DNA from: Kosakonia sp. H02
Lineage (GTDB): Bacteria > Pseudomonadota > Gammaproteobacteria > Enterobacterales > Enterobacteriaceae
Assembly: GCA_030704225.1 (NCBI GenBank)
Contig: CP131915.1
Span: 310,001-374,000 of the forward strand
Direction: 5' to 3'
Length of the DNA stretch: 64,000 bases
The notes below the pieces were generated by a model. It worked only from the letters and a program-made list of their open reading frames with translations. It was not told where the DNA came from and did no database searches. Of the stretch, positions 50,176 through 59,381 are shown piece by piece. How positions within the stretch are numbered: the stretch's first letter is position 1; every line of letters begins with the position of its first letter. Made by a program: the position numbers and the translations under genes.

Positions 50176-51576
50176 CTATGTTGTGCTGAGCAGCGCCGCT
50201 GTTTCCACCGCCGGACGCTGCAACAGCGCAACGGCTTCTTCAAACGTCCTGATATTGGTGTAGCCAATAATTAACCCGTAACGCTTGCGGGTTTGGTTAT
50301 ACCAGCGCGACAGCGGGCTGACCTGTAACTGATGCCGCTGCCAGAGGTGCGCCAGTTCGACATCCTGTGTGCTGCTTTGCAGAAAAGCGATGATATGCAT
50401 TCCGCCATCGCTGACTTCAACCTTAAATACACCCGGAAAAACCTGATCCAGCGCTGACAGCATCATCTTTCGGCGTTGAGAATAAAGGCTGCGCATCTTC
50501 TTCAGGTGTTTATAAAAATGGCCTTCACCGAGAAAGGCGGCGAGGATTTTCTGCGTCAGTACGGGTTGGCCGCTCTCGGTGAGTTCTGCGGTTTCGCGAA
50601 ACTGCCCCAGCGTAGATCGCGGCATTACCAGGTAGCTGATGCGCAGCGCGGGCATCACGGTCTTGCTGAAAGTGCCCATATAAATTACCCGGTCGTGCAC
50701 ATCCAGGCTTTTCAGCGCCGGTAACACTTTGCGGGTGTAATGGAATTCACCATCGTAATCATCTTCCACAATCCAGCTATTGTTTTGCTGCGCCCATTGC
50801 AGCAACTGGTGCTTACGCGGCAGCGAAAGGGTAACGGCGAGGGGGCTTTGATGTGACGGTGTCACAAAAAGCAGACGGGCATCAGCATGGTATTGCTGCA
50901 AATAATCAACATCCAGCCCGTCACAGTCGACCGGGACATAGTGCAGTTGTTGTACCGCGCGTTTGAGCACTTGCTGGCCCAGAAAATAGCCAGGATCTTC
51001 AAACAGCACTTTGTCAGGGGTTGATGTGAGTGTGTTAAGGATCAGCCGCAGGCTATGGTTGTACCCACTGGTGATGAAGATTTGTTCTGGTGTGCAGGAC
51101 AATCCACGCGAAATATTCACGTACTGCGCGATGGCTTCGCGCAGCGGCATATAGCCCAGCAGCGGCGGATTAGTCATCTCAACGGGCTGCATTGATCGCA
51201 CGGCCTTACCGCTCAATAGCAGCCATTTTTTATAAGGAAAGGCGTCCAGCGACGGGATGCCGAGGCGTAAAAAGCCGGTTTGATCGCGTAAGGTCTCGTT
51301 GATAAGCCGTGGCGATGCTGCTGTTTCGCTTTCAGCACGCGGCAAAGCGAGTTTTGGCAGCAGCAAATCAGGATTAACTCTTGTACCGCGCGCGCCCTGG
51401 CTGACCAGATAGCCTTCACCGACCAGCAGCGCCCACGCTGTTTCGACCGTTTTACGCGCCACGCCGATTTCACTGGCCAGCACGCGCACGGAAGGGACTT
51501 TTTCACCGGGCTTCAGCAAGCCGCTGGCGATGCTGTGGCGATACTGTTCATAGATGGCTTTATACCCCGGTTTCAT
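50176..51576 (-). CDS. MocR-type regulator (GntR HTH + aminotransferase domain)
   Basis: A 466-residue regulator. The GntR winged helix covers residues 1-70 (PGEKVPSVRVLASEIGVARKTVETAW); a fold-type I aminotransferase-like domain follows, with the PLP lysine at about 305 (GTFSKTVMP) and the Asp/Tyr partners (IVEDDYDGEF). Such proteins sense PLP or an amino-acid PLP adduct. It is divergent from the AhpD-like gene and probably controls it. Similar to PdxR-type regulators, but with no vitamin B6 gene nearby. Confidence 0.9.
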   Translation of the reverse strand: MKPGYKAIYEQYRHSIASGLLKPGEKVPSVRVLASEIGVARKTVETAWALLVGEGYLVSQGARGTRVNPDLLLPKLALPRAESETAASPRLINETLRDQTGFLRLGIPSLDAFPYKKWLLLSGKAVRSMQPVEMTNPPLLGYMPLREAIAQYVNISRGLSCTPEQIFITSGYNHSLRLILNTLTSTPDKVLFEDPGYFLGQQVLKRAVQQLHYVPVDCDGLDVDYLQQYHADARLLFVTPSHQSPLAVTLSLPRKHQLLQWAQQNNSWIVEDDYDGEFHYTRKVLPALKSLDVHDRVIYMGTFSKTVMPALRISYLVMPRSTLGQFRETAELTESGQPVLTQKILAAFLGEGHFYKHLKKMRSLYSQRRKMMLSALDQVFPGVFKVEVSDGGMHIIAFLQSSTQDVELAHLWQRHQLQVSPLSRWYNQTRKRYGLIIGYTNIRTFEEAVALLQRPAVETAALLSTT

Positions 51577-51662
51577 GTCCTACCTTTATTCTTCTGTTTT
51601 GCATCTTTTCGCTGCGACATAAGCCCGTAATATAGCCTCTATTGAAACGATAAACGAGGTAA

Positions 51663-52148
51663 ATGACTATGAGCACCCGCATCAATCTTTTCCAGACTGT
51701 TCCTTCTCTTATGAAAACCTTGTCCGATACTAGCCAGGCTTCCCATAACAGTAGCCTGGATATCATGCTTAAGAACCTGGTGGATATCCGCGCCTCTCAG
51801 CTTAACGGCTGCGCTTTCTGTCTGGATATGCACGTGAAACAGGCCAAATTGCAGGGGGAGCGCGAGTTGCGTCTTTACCATGTGGCAATCTGGCGCGAAT
51901 CGCCGCTGTTTAGCGCAAAGGAAAAAGCAGCGCTGGCGCTGACCGAGGCATTAACCCGACCAGCCGAGCACGGTGTAACGGATGATGTCTATCGCGACGC
52001 GCGTGAGCATTTTAGCGAGGTGGAGTTATCTGAACTGGCCTTTGCGATTGCCATTATTAACACATGGAACCGATTGATGATTTTGTCGCAAACCGTGCCG
52101 GGCGCACTGGATAAAGCCTACGGTCTGGATCGTGCGCACCTGGAGTAA
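51663..52148 (+). CDS. AhpD-like carboxymuconolactone decarboxylase family protein
   Basis: A 161-residue alkylhydroperoxidase-like helical protein with the redox CxxC motif in NGCAFCLDMH (about residues 50-53). Family members act as peroxide-reducing partner or as decarboxylases. GAGG is 3 bases before the ATG at 51663 and 9 before the second ATG at 51669 (MSTRIN), so either start is possible. Divergent from the MocR regulator (86-base gap). Confidence 0.88.
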   Translation: MTMSTRINLFQTVPSLMKTLSDTSQASHNSSLDIMLKNLVDIRASQLNGCAFCLDMHVKQAKLQGERELRLYHVAIWRESPLFSAKEKAALALTEALTRPAEHGVTDDVYRDAREHFSEVELSELAFAIAIINTWNRLMILSQTVPGALDKAYGLDRAHLE

Positions 52149-52189
52149 TGGCAGCATAATGCCCAATGGCGCTGCAATATGAGGCGTTT

Positions 52190-52234
52190 GTAGTCCGGGT
52201 AAACGCAGTGCCACCCGGCAAAACACCGGGTGGC
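52190..52234. repeat. REP unit with terminator-like hairpin
   Basis: TAGTCCGGGTAAACGCAGTGCCACCCGG is a REP-type half, joined to the perfect hairpin GCCACCCGG, loop CAAAACA, CCGGGTGGC (52210-52234). It lies between the convergent AhpD-like and chemoreceptor genes. Confidence 0.75.
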
Positions 52235-52249
52235 GGGCAGGGAAGCGAA

Positions 52250-53815
52250 TTAATGCGCTAACTGAAAGAAACGCACAGAGTCGCGCAACATTTCGCTCTG
52301 TTCGGTCATCGACTGCGCGGCGACGGCAGCTTGTTCCACCAACGTCGCGTTCTGCTGTGTGACCTGGTCCATTTGATCAATAGCGACGCTAATCTCTTTA
52401 ATCCCCTGATGCTGCTCGGTAGAGGCGGCAGAGATCTCGGCCACAATATCGGTCACTTTATTTACCGAATTCACAATCTCTTCCATCGCCCGGCTGGCGG
52501 TATCGGCATAGCGCGAACCGTCGGTAATTTTATCGACCGTGCCTTCAATCAACTGTTTGATCTCCTTCGCAGCATCGGCGCTTTTCTGCGCCAGATTACG
52601 CACTTCGCCAGCGACCACGGCAAAACCTTTACCTTGCTCGCCGGCACGCGCGGCTTCCACGGCGGCGTTCAGTGCAAGAATATTGGTCTGGAAGGCTATT
52701 CCTTCGATTACGGAAATGATGTCGACAATTTTCTGCGAGCTGTCAGAGATTTCATGCATGCCTTTCAGCATGTCATCGACTTCTCTACCGCCTTTGACTG
52801 CGGTTTCTGATGTCTGACGCGCCAGGTCGCTCGCTTTGCGCGCATTCTCGGCATTGCTCTTCACGTTTTCCGTAATCTGTTGCATGTTCGACGAGGTTTG
52901 TACCAGCGATGCGGCCTGTTCCTCGGTGCGTTGCGACAGATCGTTATTGCCTTCAGAGATTTCACCGGCGGCGTGGGAGATGGACTCGCTACCGTCGATA
53001 ATGCCTTTAATAATCTCGGCCAGTTGGCTGTTCATAAATTTAACGGTTGCCAGCAGACTCTGGCTGTCACCCTCGCGCAAATTCACATTGGTACCCAGTT
53101 TTCCGGCAGCGACGGCTTTCATAATCGACACTGCATAGGCCGGCTCACCGCCCAACTGACGCGCCAGGTTGCGGGAGATAAACAGGGCAATCACGCCGGT
53201 GGCAATCAACGCCAGCAGCAGTAAACCGCTCAGCAGCCAGAGTGCCTGGCGATAACCCGCCTGCGTCGCTTCACCGGCCTTATCACCAATGGCCACTTCC
53301 ATATCCACCAGCGTTGCCAGATCCTTCATCAACTGTGTGCGGTATTTTGCCGACACCGCGCCGCTGATTTTCGCGGCTTCCTCTGCGTCGCCCCGGTTCA
53401 TGGCTTCGATCACTTTGGCGTTTACATCAACAAAGTTTTTGAAGTTATCGACCACGGTTGCAAACAGCGCACGCATCTCTTGCGGTTCATCGGCAGCGAT
53501 TTTTGCGTACTGCTGTTGCGCGTTAAGGAATGTGGCCTGGTTTTGCAGCAATTCGCCGCGGTGTTGGTCGAGTGAAGCGGGGGTGGTGGAAGTGGTGTAC
53601 TGGACTTGTTGCAAACGCATTTCGGCTAATACGCCACGCATTTCAAGAGTGTAACGAACACCGGGCATTCGGTTTTCTCGGAACTTCTCAACATGTTGAT
53701 TGCTGGCGTTGAGTTGGTAAATGGCGACGGATCCTAACAGCAACATCATCACAATCAGAATAGAAAAACCGACGAGCAGTTTCATTAATACGGTGGCTTG
53801 CGCTATTTTTTTCAT
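52250..53815 (-). CDS. Methyl-accepting chemotaxis protein
   Basis: A 521-residue chemoreceptor with the Tar/Tsr plan: helix 1 (about 10-32), periplasmic four-helix-bundle domain (33-190), helix 2 (about 192-215), HAMP of the LGGEP type, and signalling domain with an almost perfect tip (about 366-405, IEGIAFQTNILALNAAVEAARAGEQGKGFAVVAGEVRNLA). The C-terminus VRFFQLAH lacks the NWETF-like tether. A flagellar-sigma-type promoter lies upstream. Ligand unknown. Not in the K-12 locus. Confidence 0.93.
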   Translation of the reverse strand: MKKIAQATVLMKLLVGFSILIVMMLLLGSVAIYQLNASNQHVEKFRENRMPGVRYTLEMRGVLAEMRLQQVQYTTSTTPASLDQHRGELLQNQATFLNAQQQYAKIAADEPQEMRALFATVVDNFKNFVDVNAKVIEAMNRGDAEEAAKISGAVSAKYRTQLMKDLATLVDMEVAIGDKAGEATQAGYRQALWLLSGLLLLALIATGVIALFISRNLARQLGGEPAYAVSIMKAVAAGKLGTNVNLREGDSQSLLATVKFMNSQLAEIIKGIIDGSESISHAAGEISEGNNDLSQRTEEQAASLVQTSSNMQQITENVKSNAENARKASDLARQTSETAVKGGREVDDMLKGMHEISDSSQKIVDIISVIEGIAFQTNILALNAAVEAARAGEQGKGFAVVAGEVRNLAQKSADAAKEIKQLIEGTVDKITDGSRYADTASRAMEEIVNSVNKVTDIVAEISAASTEQHQGIKEISVAIDQMDQVTQQNATLVEQAAVAAQSMTEQSEMLRDSVRFFQLAH

Positions 53816-53848
53816 AATCCTACAGCTATAAAAAGAACGGTATTATTA

Positions 53849-53875
53849 ATAACGGCAAAGTTTGCTGAATGTTTG
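53849..53875 (-). promoter_or_regulatory. Possible sigma-28 (FliA) promoter of the chemoreceptor
   Basis: Minus strand: CAAACATT (53875-53868), 11-base spacer, GCCGTTAT (53856-53849). Matches to the FliA consensus TAAAGTTT-N11-GCCGATAA are 5 of 8 and 6 of 8 with correct spacing, 34 bases before the ATG. Confidence 0.55.
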
Positions 53876-54074
53876 AGTGATAAATATGATCTCCATCACA
53901 TATTGCACGGATTTATTTTAGAGGAACCGCCTGGATAAAATGGATTTTGATTAAGTAAAAGAAGGCGTTAGCTAATGTTGTTAAAATGAGAATCAAAGAT
54001 TGAAATAATGTTTCATGTTGATTTGGAAATCATGCGTTAATTATTCCCTGCGCACGTTGCTACCACGCAGAGAA

Positions 54075-55313
54075 TTAATGCGTTAGCGTCAGGGGTAATT
54101 CATCCGCCCATTTTGTCGCCTGGTTCATTAACTCTGAAATCGACGAGTAGGGCAAACCAATTTCATGTGCCACATCACTGGCTTCTTCCCACATCCGTTG
54201 TTCATACAGGCGTGCAAGGTGCACATACGGGTAGAGTTCACCGCGCTCTTTCTCCAGCGCGGTTGCCACTTCCGACGAGACGGAAATTTGCTCCAGTAAC
54301 TCTTCCAGCGGCAGGCCGAGGATCACATCGAGCAGGGAGAAAAGCCCCACCAGGAAAGCGTCGTTGGCAACATTGTTCGAAGATGTGCGTGCTGCCACCA
54401 GTTCACAAAATTTGGCGCGGATCAGGCTCAGATAGTAGATTTCGGTATTGCCGACATGCTCAAACGAGGTCAGACAGGCAACCAGCACAAAACGGCGCAT
54501 TTCGTTGATACCGAGATAAACCACAATGTCCCGTAAAGACTGGTTACGAAAACCGCTGATACCGCGCGTGTTGTATAAGATGTTTTGCGCGTAGCGCATG
54601 ATTTTAAAAGAGAGTGAGACGTCGCGTTTTAACAACTCTTCAATTTTATTTAAATTCGGTGATTCAATGTTGACTTCCTGCATTAATTCCAGTGCGAAGG
54701 CGCGGTTTTGCACCAGTTTATTTCGTCGGGTGACCACCGGCTTGCTGAAAAAATAGCCCTGAAACAGATGAAAACCCATTTTTTTGAACGCGTCGAATTC
54801 GTCGTAGGTTTCAACTTTCTCAGCCAGTAAAACCGCATGGCGCAATGATTCACGGTGGGCGCGAATATAATTATCAATCTCTTCGCGTGGGGATTTCCTT
54901 ATATCAAATTTGATCACATCGATATAAGGCATAAACGCATCCCACTCACTGCCGGGAGAAAAATCATCTAGCGCGATACGAAAACCCAGCGTGTGCAGCC
55001 GTTTTACGGTTTCCAGCAATGGCTTGTCTGGCTTTGCGTCTTCAAGGATTTCGATCACCACGCGATCTTTCGGCAGGGTTTCAGCCAGGCCTTCAACCAG
55101 CAGTTGGTAAGGGAAATTGACATACACCGTGCTGGGATCATTTTTACGCCCGACCGGTGCACTGAGAAATTGCTCTTCGATAAGTTGAGTGGTGGCTTGC
55201 TCGGCAGAGACATCCGGAAAACGGTTATCCATGCTGTTGCGAAAAAGGAGTTCGTAACCGACGGTGTTCAATTGGTTATCAAAGATCGCCTGTCTGGCCA
55301 CAAAAGAATACAT
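54075..55313 (-). CDS. EAL-HDOD signalling protein (YuxH/CdgJ-like)
   Basis: A 412-residue cytosolic protein. The N-terminal EAL-like domain (about 1-200) has ELL in place of EAL (YELLFRN) but keeps VIEILED, ALDDFSPGSEW, IKFDIRK and LLAEKVE. Several metal ligands are changed, so catalysis is doubtful. A C-terminal HDOD domain (about 200-380) carries LLKRDVSLSFKIMRYAQN and VYLGINEMRRFV. Relatives in Vibrio (CdgJ) affect motility without needing phosphodiesterase activity. Upstream of a chemoreceptor, it may serve motility control. Confidence 0.9.
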   Translation of the reverse strand: MYSFVARQAIFDNQLNTVGYELLFRNSMDNRFPDVSAEQATTQLIEEQFLSAPVGRKNDPSTVYVNFPYQLLVEGLAETLPKDRVVIEILEDAKPDKPLLETVKRLHTLGFRIALDDFSPGSEWDAFMPYIDVIKFDIRKSPREEIDNYIRAHRESLRHAVLLAEKVETYDEFDAFKKMGFHLFQGYFFSKPVVTRRNKLVQNRAFALELMQEVNIESPNLNKIEELLKRDVSLSFKIMRYAQNILYNTRGISGFRNQSLRDIVVYLGINEMRRFVLVACLTSFEHVGNTEIYYLSLIRAKFCELVAARTSSNNVANDAFLVGLFSLLDVILGLPLEELLEQISVSSEVATALEKERGELYPYVHLARLYEQRMWEEASDVAHEIGLPYSSISELMNQATKWADELPLTLTH

Positions 55314-55489
55314 TCACCACCTCGTGCATCGCGTACTTTTTGTATAAGTTTTCCAAATATAAAGGTTAATAACACATACTGGCTATCGGAACCGTGTGCC
55401 TGGCGCTAAAAAAATCACATTTATTGCTAAAAATTCAGGACAGCAAAACAAGGTGCGCAGAAGGTGAGATTTTCGCCACCACCAGGCAC

Positions 55490-55513
55490 TGATGGCGCTA
55501 CGCTTATCAGGCC
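55490..55513. repeat. REP half upstream of the cupin gene
   Basis: TGATGGCGCTACGCTTATCAGGCC, a single REP-like unit within the leader of the cupin gene. Confidence 0.7.
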
Positions 55514-55545
55514 AACAAAAAACGACATTTATTTCAGGAAAAATT

Positions 55546-56043
55546 ATGACTGAGAAAACCCGGCAACCGTTTGTGATCCTGAACTTTAATACCATCGAAA
55601 TGGAAAATTTTGCGCGCCCACCGCTGTACGAATCACGGGGTGGCTCGCTAACTAAAGGCACGACTGCAAGCAAATTGGGCGCATCGATTGATATTCTGCC
55701 GCCGGGCAAACGCGCATGCCCGTTTCATTTGCATCACGCGCAGGAAGAGATGTTTATCGTGCTTAACGGGGGCGGGACGTTGCGGATAGGGGATGAAGAG
55801 CGCGCCATTCATGAGGGCGATGTGATTTGTATTCCACCGGGCAAAGCGTGGCCGCATCAGATTATCAACACCTCGGATCAACCTTTACGCTATCTCTCCA
55901 TCAGTACGCAGGAAAGCCCGGAAATCTGTGAATATCCTGATGCCGATAAATTTCTGGTCAAAGCACATCATGCAGGGCGCGAAGCGTTCAGAAAGGTGGG
56001 GTTTCGCGGCGACGATGTCGATTACTGGGAAGGAGAGGCGTGA
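55546..56043 (+). CDS. Cupin-fold protein
   Basis: A 165-residue single cupin domain. The first metal motif is CPFHLHHAQEEMFIVLNGGG (His, His, Glu) and the second is PPGKAWPHQIINTS (His). No signal peptide. AGGAA lies 7 bases before the ATG at 55546; the longer frame runs back through the REP sequence. Many such proteins bind metal and small sugars or acids. No pathway is implied by neighbours. Confidence 0.88.
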   Translation: MTEKTRQPFVILNFNTIEMENFARPPLYESRGGSLTKGTTASKLGASIDILPPGKRACPFHLHHAQEEMFIVLNGGGTLRIGDEERAIHEGDVICIPPGKAWPHQIINTSDQPLRYLSISTQESPEICEYPDADKFLVKAHHAGREAFRKVGFRGDDVDYWEGEA

Positions 56044-56049
56044 ATTTTC

Positions 56050-56110
56050 CTGATGGCGCTGCGCTTATCAGACCTGGTGAATTTCAGGCCGGATAAGCGT
56101 CAGCGCCAGG
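56050..56110. repeat. BIME: two inverted REP units
   Basis: CTGATGGCGCTGCGCTTATCAGACCTG and CAGGCCGGATAAGCGTCAGCGCCAGG face each other across eight bases between the convergent cupin and ansP stops. Confidence 0.85.
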
Positions 56111-56117
56111 CATGTTG

Positions 56118-57569
56118 TTACGGTTTCGCCGACGGCGCGGTGCTGTGCACTTCGTTCACGCGTTTACGCACGCCAAACCAGCCAGCAAACAACACCACCG
56201 CAATCAGCGGAATTGAACCGATGGTAAAAGTGCCGTTCGGGTAATCGAACGCCATTAACACCAGCACGCTGAGCAGAAACAGCAGCGTCAACCAGGAAGT
56301 AAACGGCGCACCCGGCATTTTGAAGCTCACATCCGCCACTTTGCCTTCGTGAATTGCTTTGCGCAGGCGCATCTGGCACACCACGATAAAGCCCCAGGAG
56401 GCGATAATTCCCAGCGAGGCGAGGTTCAGTACAATTTCAAATACCTGCGATGGCACCAGATAGTTCAGGAACACGCCGACAATATAGACGCAGATTGTCG
56501 CCAGAATGCCTGCGTACGGCACATGGTGGCTGCTCATTTTCGACATAAATTTCGGCGCAGAACCGCCCATCGACATTGAACGCAGAATACGACCGGTGCT
56601 GTACAGCCCGGAGTTCAGGCTGGAGAGCGCGGCGGTCAACACCACGATATTCATAATGTCACCGATATACGGCACACCCAGTTTAGAGAAAAAAGTCACA
56701 AACGGGCTTTGCCCCGCCTGGTAGGCGTTCCATGGCAGCAGCAACACCAGCAACACTACGGAGCCAACATAGAACAGACCAATACGCCAGATAACGCTGT
56801 TGATCGCTTTTGGCACCATGGTCTGCGGATCTTTACACTCCCCGGCCGCCGTACCGACCAGCTCGATCGAAGCAAAGGCAAATACCACGCCCTGGACTAA
56901 CACCAGCGCGGCCATCATACCGTGCGGGAAGAAACCGCCATTATCGGTAATCAAATGGAAGCCGGTGCTGTTGCCATCCAGCGGTTTACCGGTGCCGAGG
57001 AAAACGGTCCCGACCACAAGAAAAACTACAATCGCCAGCACTTTTACCAGCGCAAACCAGAACTCCATCTCGGCAAACCACTTTACGCCTATCATGTTCA
57101 TGGTGCCGACAATGGCCAGCGCACCCAGCGCGAAGACCCACTGCGGCACATCACCAAACGCGCCCCAGTAGTGCATATAGAGCGCAACGGCGGTGATATC
57201 AACAATCCCGGTCATCGCCCAGTTGATGAAATACATCCAGCCCGCCACATAGGCGGCTTTTTCACCGAGAAACTCGCGGGCATAAGAGACGAAACTGCCG
57301 CTGGAAGGGCGATGTAACACCAGTTCGCCCAGCGCGCGCAGAATAAAGAAGGAGAAAATACCGCAAACGAGATAGACGATAGCCAGTGATGGCCCCGCCA
57401 TTTGCAGCCGGGCACCTGCGCCCAAAAATAAACCTGTACCGATTGCACCGCCAATGGCGATCATTTGCACCTGGCGATTACCCATCGCGCGGCTGTAGCC
57501 CTCTTCATGAGAGTTGAGCCAGCGACGTTTCGCCGCGTGATGCTCCGAGACGCTGTTGTCTGTTTTCAT
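56118..57569 (-). CDS. ansP: L-asparagine permease AnsP
   Basis: A 483-residue amino-acid permease of the APC family with 12 helices, closely matching E. coli AnsP (MGNRQVQMIAIGGAIGTGLFLGAG, GCASIELVGTAAGE-type region, MSMGGSAPKFMSKMS). The C-terminus is about 15 residues shorter. It imports asparagine with protons. Start at 57569 (MKTDNSVSEHHAAKRRW) with CAGGT upstream. A long 5' hairpin lies 44 bases upstream. In K-12 ansP stands near yncG; here two talarate genes lie between. Confidence 0.94.
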   Translation of the reverse strand: MKTDNSVSEHHAAKRRWLNSHEEGYSRAMGNRQVQMIAIGGAIGTGLFLGAGARLQMAGPSLAIVYLVCGIFSFFILRALGELVLHRPSSGSFVSYAREFLGEKAAYVAGWMYFINWAMTGIVDITAVALYMHYWGAFGDVPQWVFALGALAIVGTMNMIGVKWFAEMEFWFALVKVLAIVVFLVVGTVFLGTGKPLDGNSTGFHLITDNGGFFPHGMMAALVLVQGVVFAFASIELVGTAAGECKDPQTMVPKAINSVIWRIGLFYVGSVVLLVLLLPWNAYQAGQSPFVTFFSKLGVPYIGDIMNIVVLTAALSSLNSGLYSTGRILRSMSMGGSAPKFMSKMSSHHVPYAGILATICVYIVGVFLNYLVPSQVFEIVLNLASLGIIASWGFIVVCQMRLRKAIHEGKVADVSFKMPGAPFTSWLTLLFLLSVLVLMAFDYPNGTFTIGSIPLIAVVLFAGWFGVRKRVNEVHSTAPSAKP

Positions 57570-57612
57570 TGCTTTACCTGTTACCTGTCTGAACCTTGCG
57601 GAATTTCTCAAG

Positions 57613-57649
57613 CAGCGGCGCAAAAAAAAACCAAACGATTGCGCCGCTG
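57613..57649 (-). promoter_or_regulatory. 11-bp hairpin in the ansP leader
   Basis: CAGCGGCGCAA, 15-base loop, TTGCGCCGCTG. Read on the transcript strand the loop holds TCGTTTGGTTTTTTT, so the U-run sits inside the loop rather than after the stem. It ends 44 bases before the ansP ATG. The remaining 57650-57864 stretch shows no gene. Confidence 0.55.
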
Positions 57650-57864
57650 GCTAAACGCTCTGTCTTTCCAGTGTTTCTACGTATGGATAAGACACAACAT
57701 GGCGCAGCATCCTACCCGCAATCAGGAAATGACGCAAAACATACACACCGATCAACGCAGCACTATAAGCGGAAATTGTGAAGTCACCCGGGTTAAGCAG
57801 AATAAATGATTTGCAATGGCGAAAAATGCAACAGAAACAACCGTCGGCAATAAAAAGAACTTTA

Positions 57865-59061
57865 TTACGGGTGCTTGCCAAATTCACAGCTCAGTTGCGT
57901 CCAGGCGCGGGCCTGCTCGCTGATACTGAAGCCGAGGCCATGACGATCAGAAACATACATCCGGCCACCGCGCAGTTCCAGTTGCTCGTTGAATAGCGGG
58001 TTCAGCCATTCAAAATGCTCCAGCCACGGTTCCAGTGGGTACGCAGCAGACAAGTGCAGATGCACCTCCATGGCAAAATGCGGGGCCAGTTTGCGGCCAT
58101 GCTTCGCGGCTAAATCCATGATTTTCAGGAACGGTGAAATGCCGCCCACGCGCGGGGCGTCCGGCTGCACAAAATCGCTGGCGTTGCCCAGAATCAATTG
58201 TTCATGTTCACGGAAACTGGTGAGCATTTCGCCGGTGGCGATGGGCGTATCCAGCGCGGCGGCCAGTTGTGCATGGCCTTCCACGTCATACGCATCCAGC
58301 GGCTCTTCAATCCAGATCAGGTTAAATTTCTCCATCTGGCGACCCATGCGGATAGCGGTTTCGCGATCCCATTGCTGATTCGCATCGACCATCAGCGGAA
58401 AGTCATCGCCCAGCGCTTCGCGCACCGCGGTCAGGCGGCGGATATCCTCTTTGGTATTCGGCTGGCCGACTTTGATTTTGATCCCGCCAATGCCGTTTTC
58501 ACGAGAAATGGTGACGTTTTTCAGCACCTGATCCAGCGGCGTATGCAGGAAACCGCCGGAAGTGTTGTAGCACTGCACGGAGTCGCGGTGCGCGCCGAGC
58601 AGTTTCGCCAGCGGCAAACCAGCGCGTTTGGCTTTCATATCCCACAGCGCGATATCGATAGGGGAGATGGCCTGCACCGCCATACCGCTGCGCCCGACAG
58701 ATGCGCCTGCCCACAGCAATTTGGTGTAAATCTTGTCGATATCGTTCGGATCTTCGCCGAGCAGATTATCGGCAATCTCTTTGGCGTGAGCATAAATGCC
58801 CTGGCCCCCGGCGCGTTTTGAATAGCTGAAACCCACGCCTTCAAAACCATCGCGGCTGCGAATTTCCGCAAAAATGATCGCCACTTCGGTCAGCGGATTC
58901 TGGCGACCGGTCAGCACTTTGGCATCGCTGACGGGCGTGGCAAGCGGCAGAAAGGCGAGGGAGAGTTTTATCCACTCGATTCGGTCGCCGGTGTCGGCGG
59001 CAGTTTTTGCCCCTGCGGCTTTGGCATAGGTCACGGCATCGGAATTGGCACTTAAGGTCAT
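57865..59061 (-). CDS. talrD: L-talarate/galactarate dehydratase
   Basis: A 398-residue enolase-superfamily enzyme, equal in length and nearly identical to the characterised Salmonella L-talarate/galactarate dehydratase. Catalytic Lys197 (KIKVGQ) and His328 (APHFA) and metal ligands Asp226, Glu252 and Glu278 are all present. It dehydrates L-talarate and galactarate to 5-keto-4-deoxyglucarate. Start at 59061 (MTLSANSD), the second of two adjacent ATGs, with AGGAG 6 bases away. It is divergent from a LacI-type regulator with palindromic operators between. The symbol is descriptive rather than a standard locus name. Confidence 0.93.
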   Translation of the reverse strand: MTLSANSDAVTYAKAAGAKTAADTGDRIEWIKLSLAFLPLATPVSDAKVLTGRQNPLTEVAIIFAEIRSRDGFEGVGFSYSKRAGGQGIYAHAKEIADNLLGEDPNDIDKIYTKLLWAGASVGRSGMAVQAISPIDIALWDMKAKRAGLPLAKLLGAHRDSVQCYNTSGGFLHTPLDQVLKNVTISRENGIGGIKIKVGQPNTKEDIRRLTAVREALGDDFPLMVDANQQWDRETAIRMGRQMEKFNLIWIEEPLDAYDVEGHAQLAAALDTPIATGEMLTSFREHEQLILGNASDFVQPDAPRVGGISPFLKIMDLAAKHGRKLAPHFAMEVHLHLSAAYPLEPWLEHFEWLNPLFNEQLELRGGRMYVSDRHGLGFSISEQARAWTQLSCEFGKHP

Positions 59062-59085
59062 CATCGGCTCCTGTGAAGAATATTA

Positions 59086-59101
59086 ATGTTTGCGCTAACA
59101 T
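59086..59101. promoter_or_regulatory. LacI/GntR-type operator at talrD
   Basis: ATGTTTGC-GCTAACAT: a 16-base near-perfect palindrome, 25 bases upstream of the talrD ATG. It resembles the GntR gluconate operator ATGTTACCGGTAACAT. The neighbouring LacI-family protein is the likely binder. Confidence 0.75.
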
Positions 59102-59265
59102 TTGTAGATCCAACGACAAAAAGCGACCAGCATAAAGCGTTAAATGTGTACAGGCGATCACAAAACGAACGATCGAAACGGGATGTTTTGTTAATATCCT
59201 CACACTGTTTCACTTTAGAGATGGTTGAGGGGGTAAAAATGATAGCGATAACATTAATGTGCGGA

Positions 59266-59281
59266 AATGTTAGTTAACGCA
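59266..59281. promoter_or_regulatory. Second, weaker operator-like site
   Basis: AATGTTAGTTAACGC shares the ATGTTAG half of the 59086-59101 site and a TAAC on the other side. AACATT at 59250-59255 adds another half-site. It is 165 bases from the first, so DNA looping is possible. About 100 bases before the regulator gene. Confidence 0.45.
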
Positions 59282-59381
59282 CTGATTTGGCAGCAAGAAG
59301 GGCAATGAATGGATTAGCGCGTATAATACAAAAACCAAAACCCATAACGATGAATACCTGATTCATTCACTGTGAGCGACC

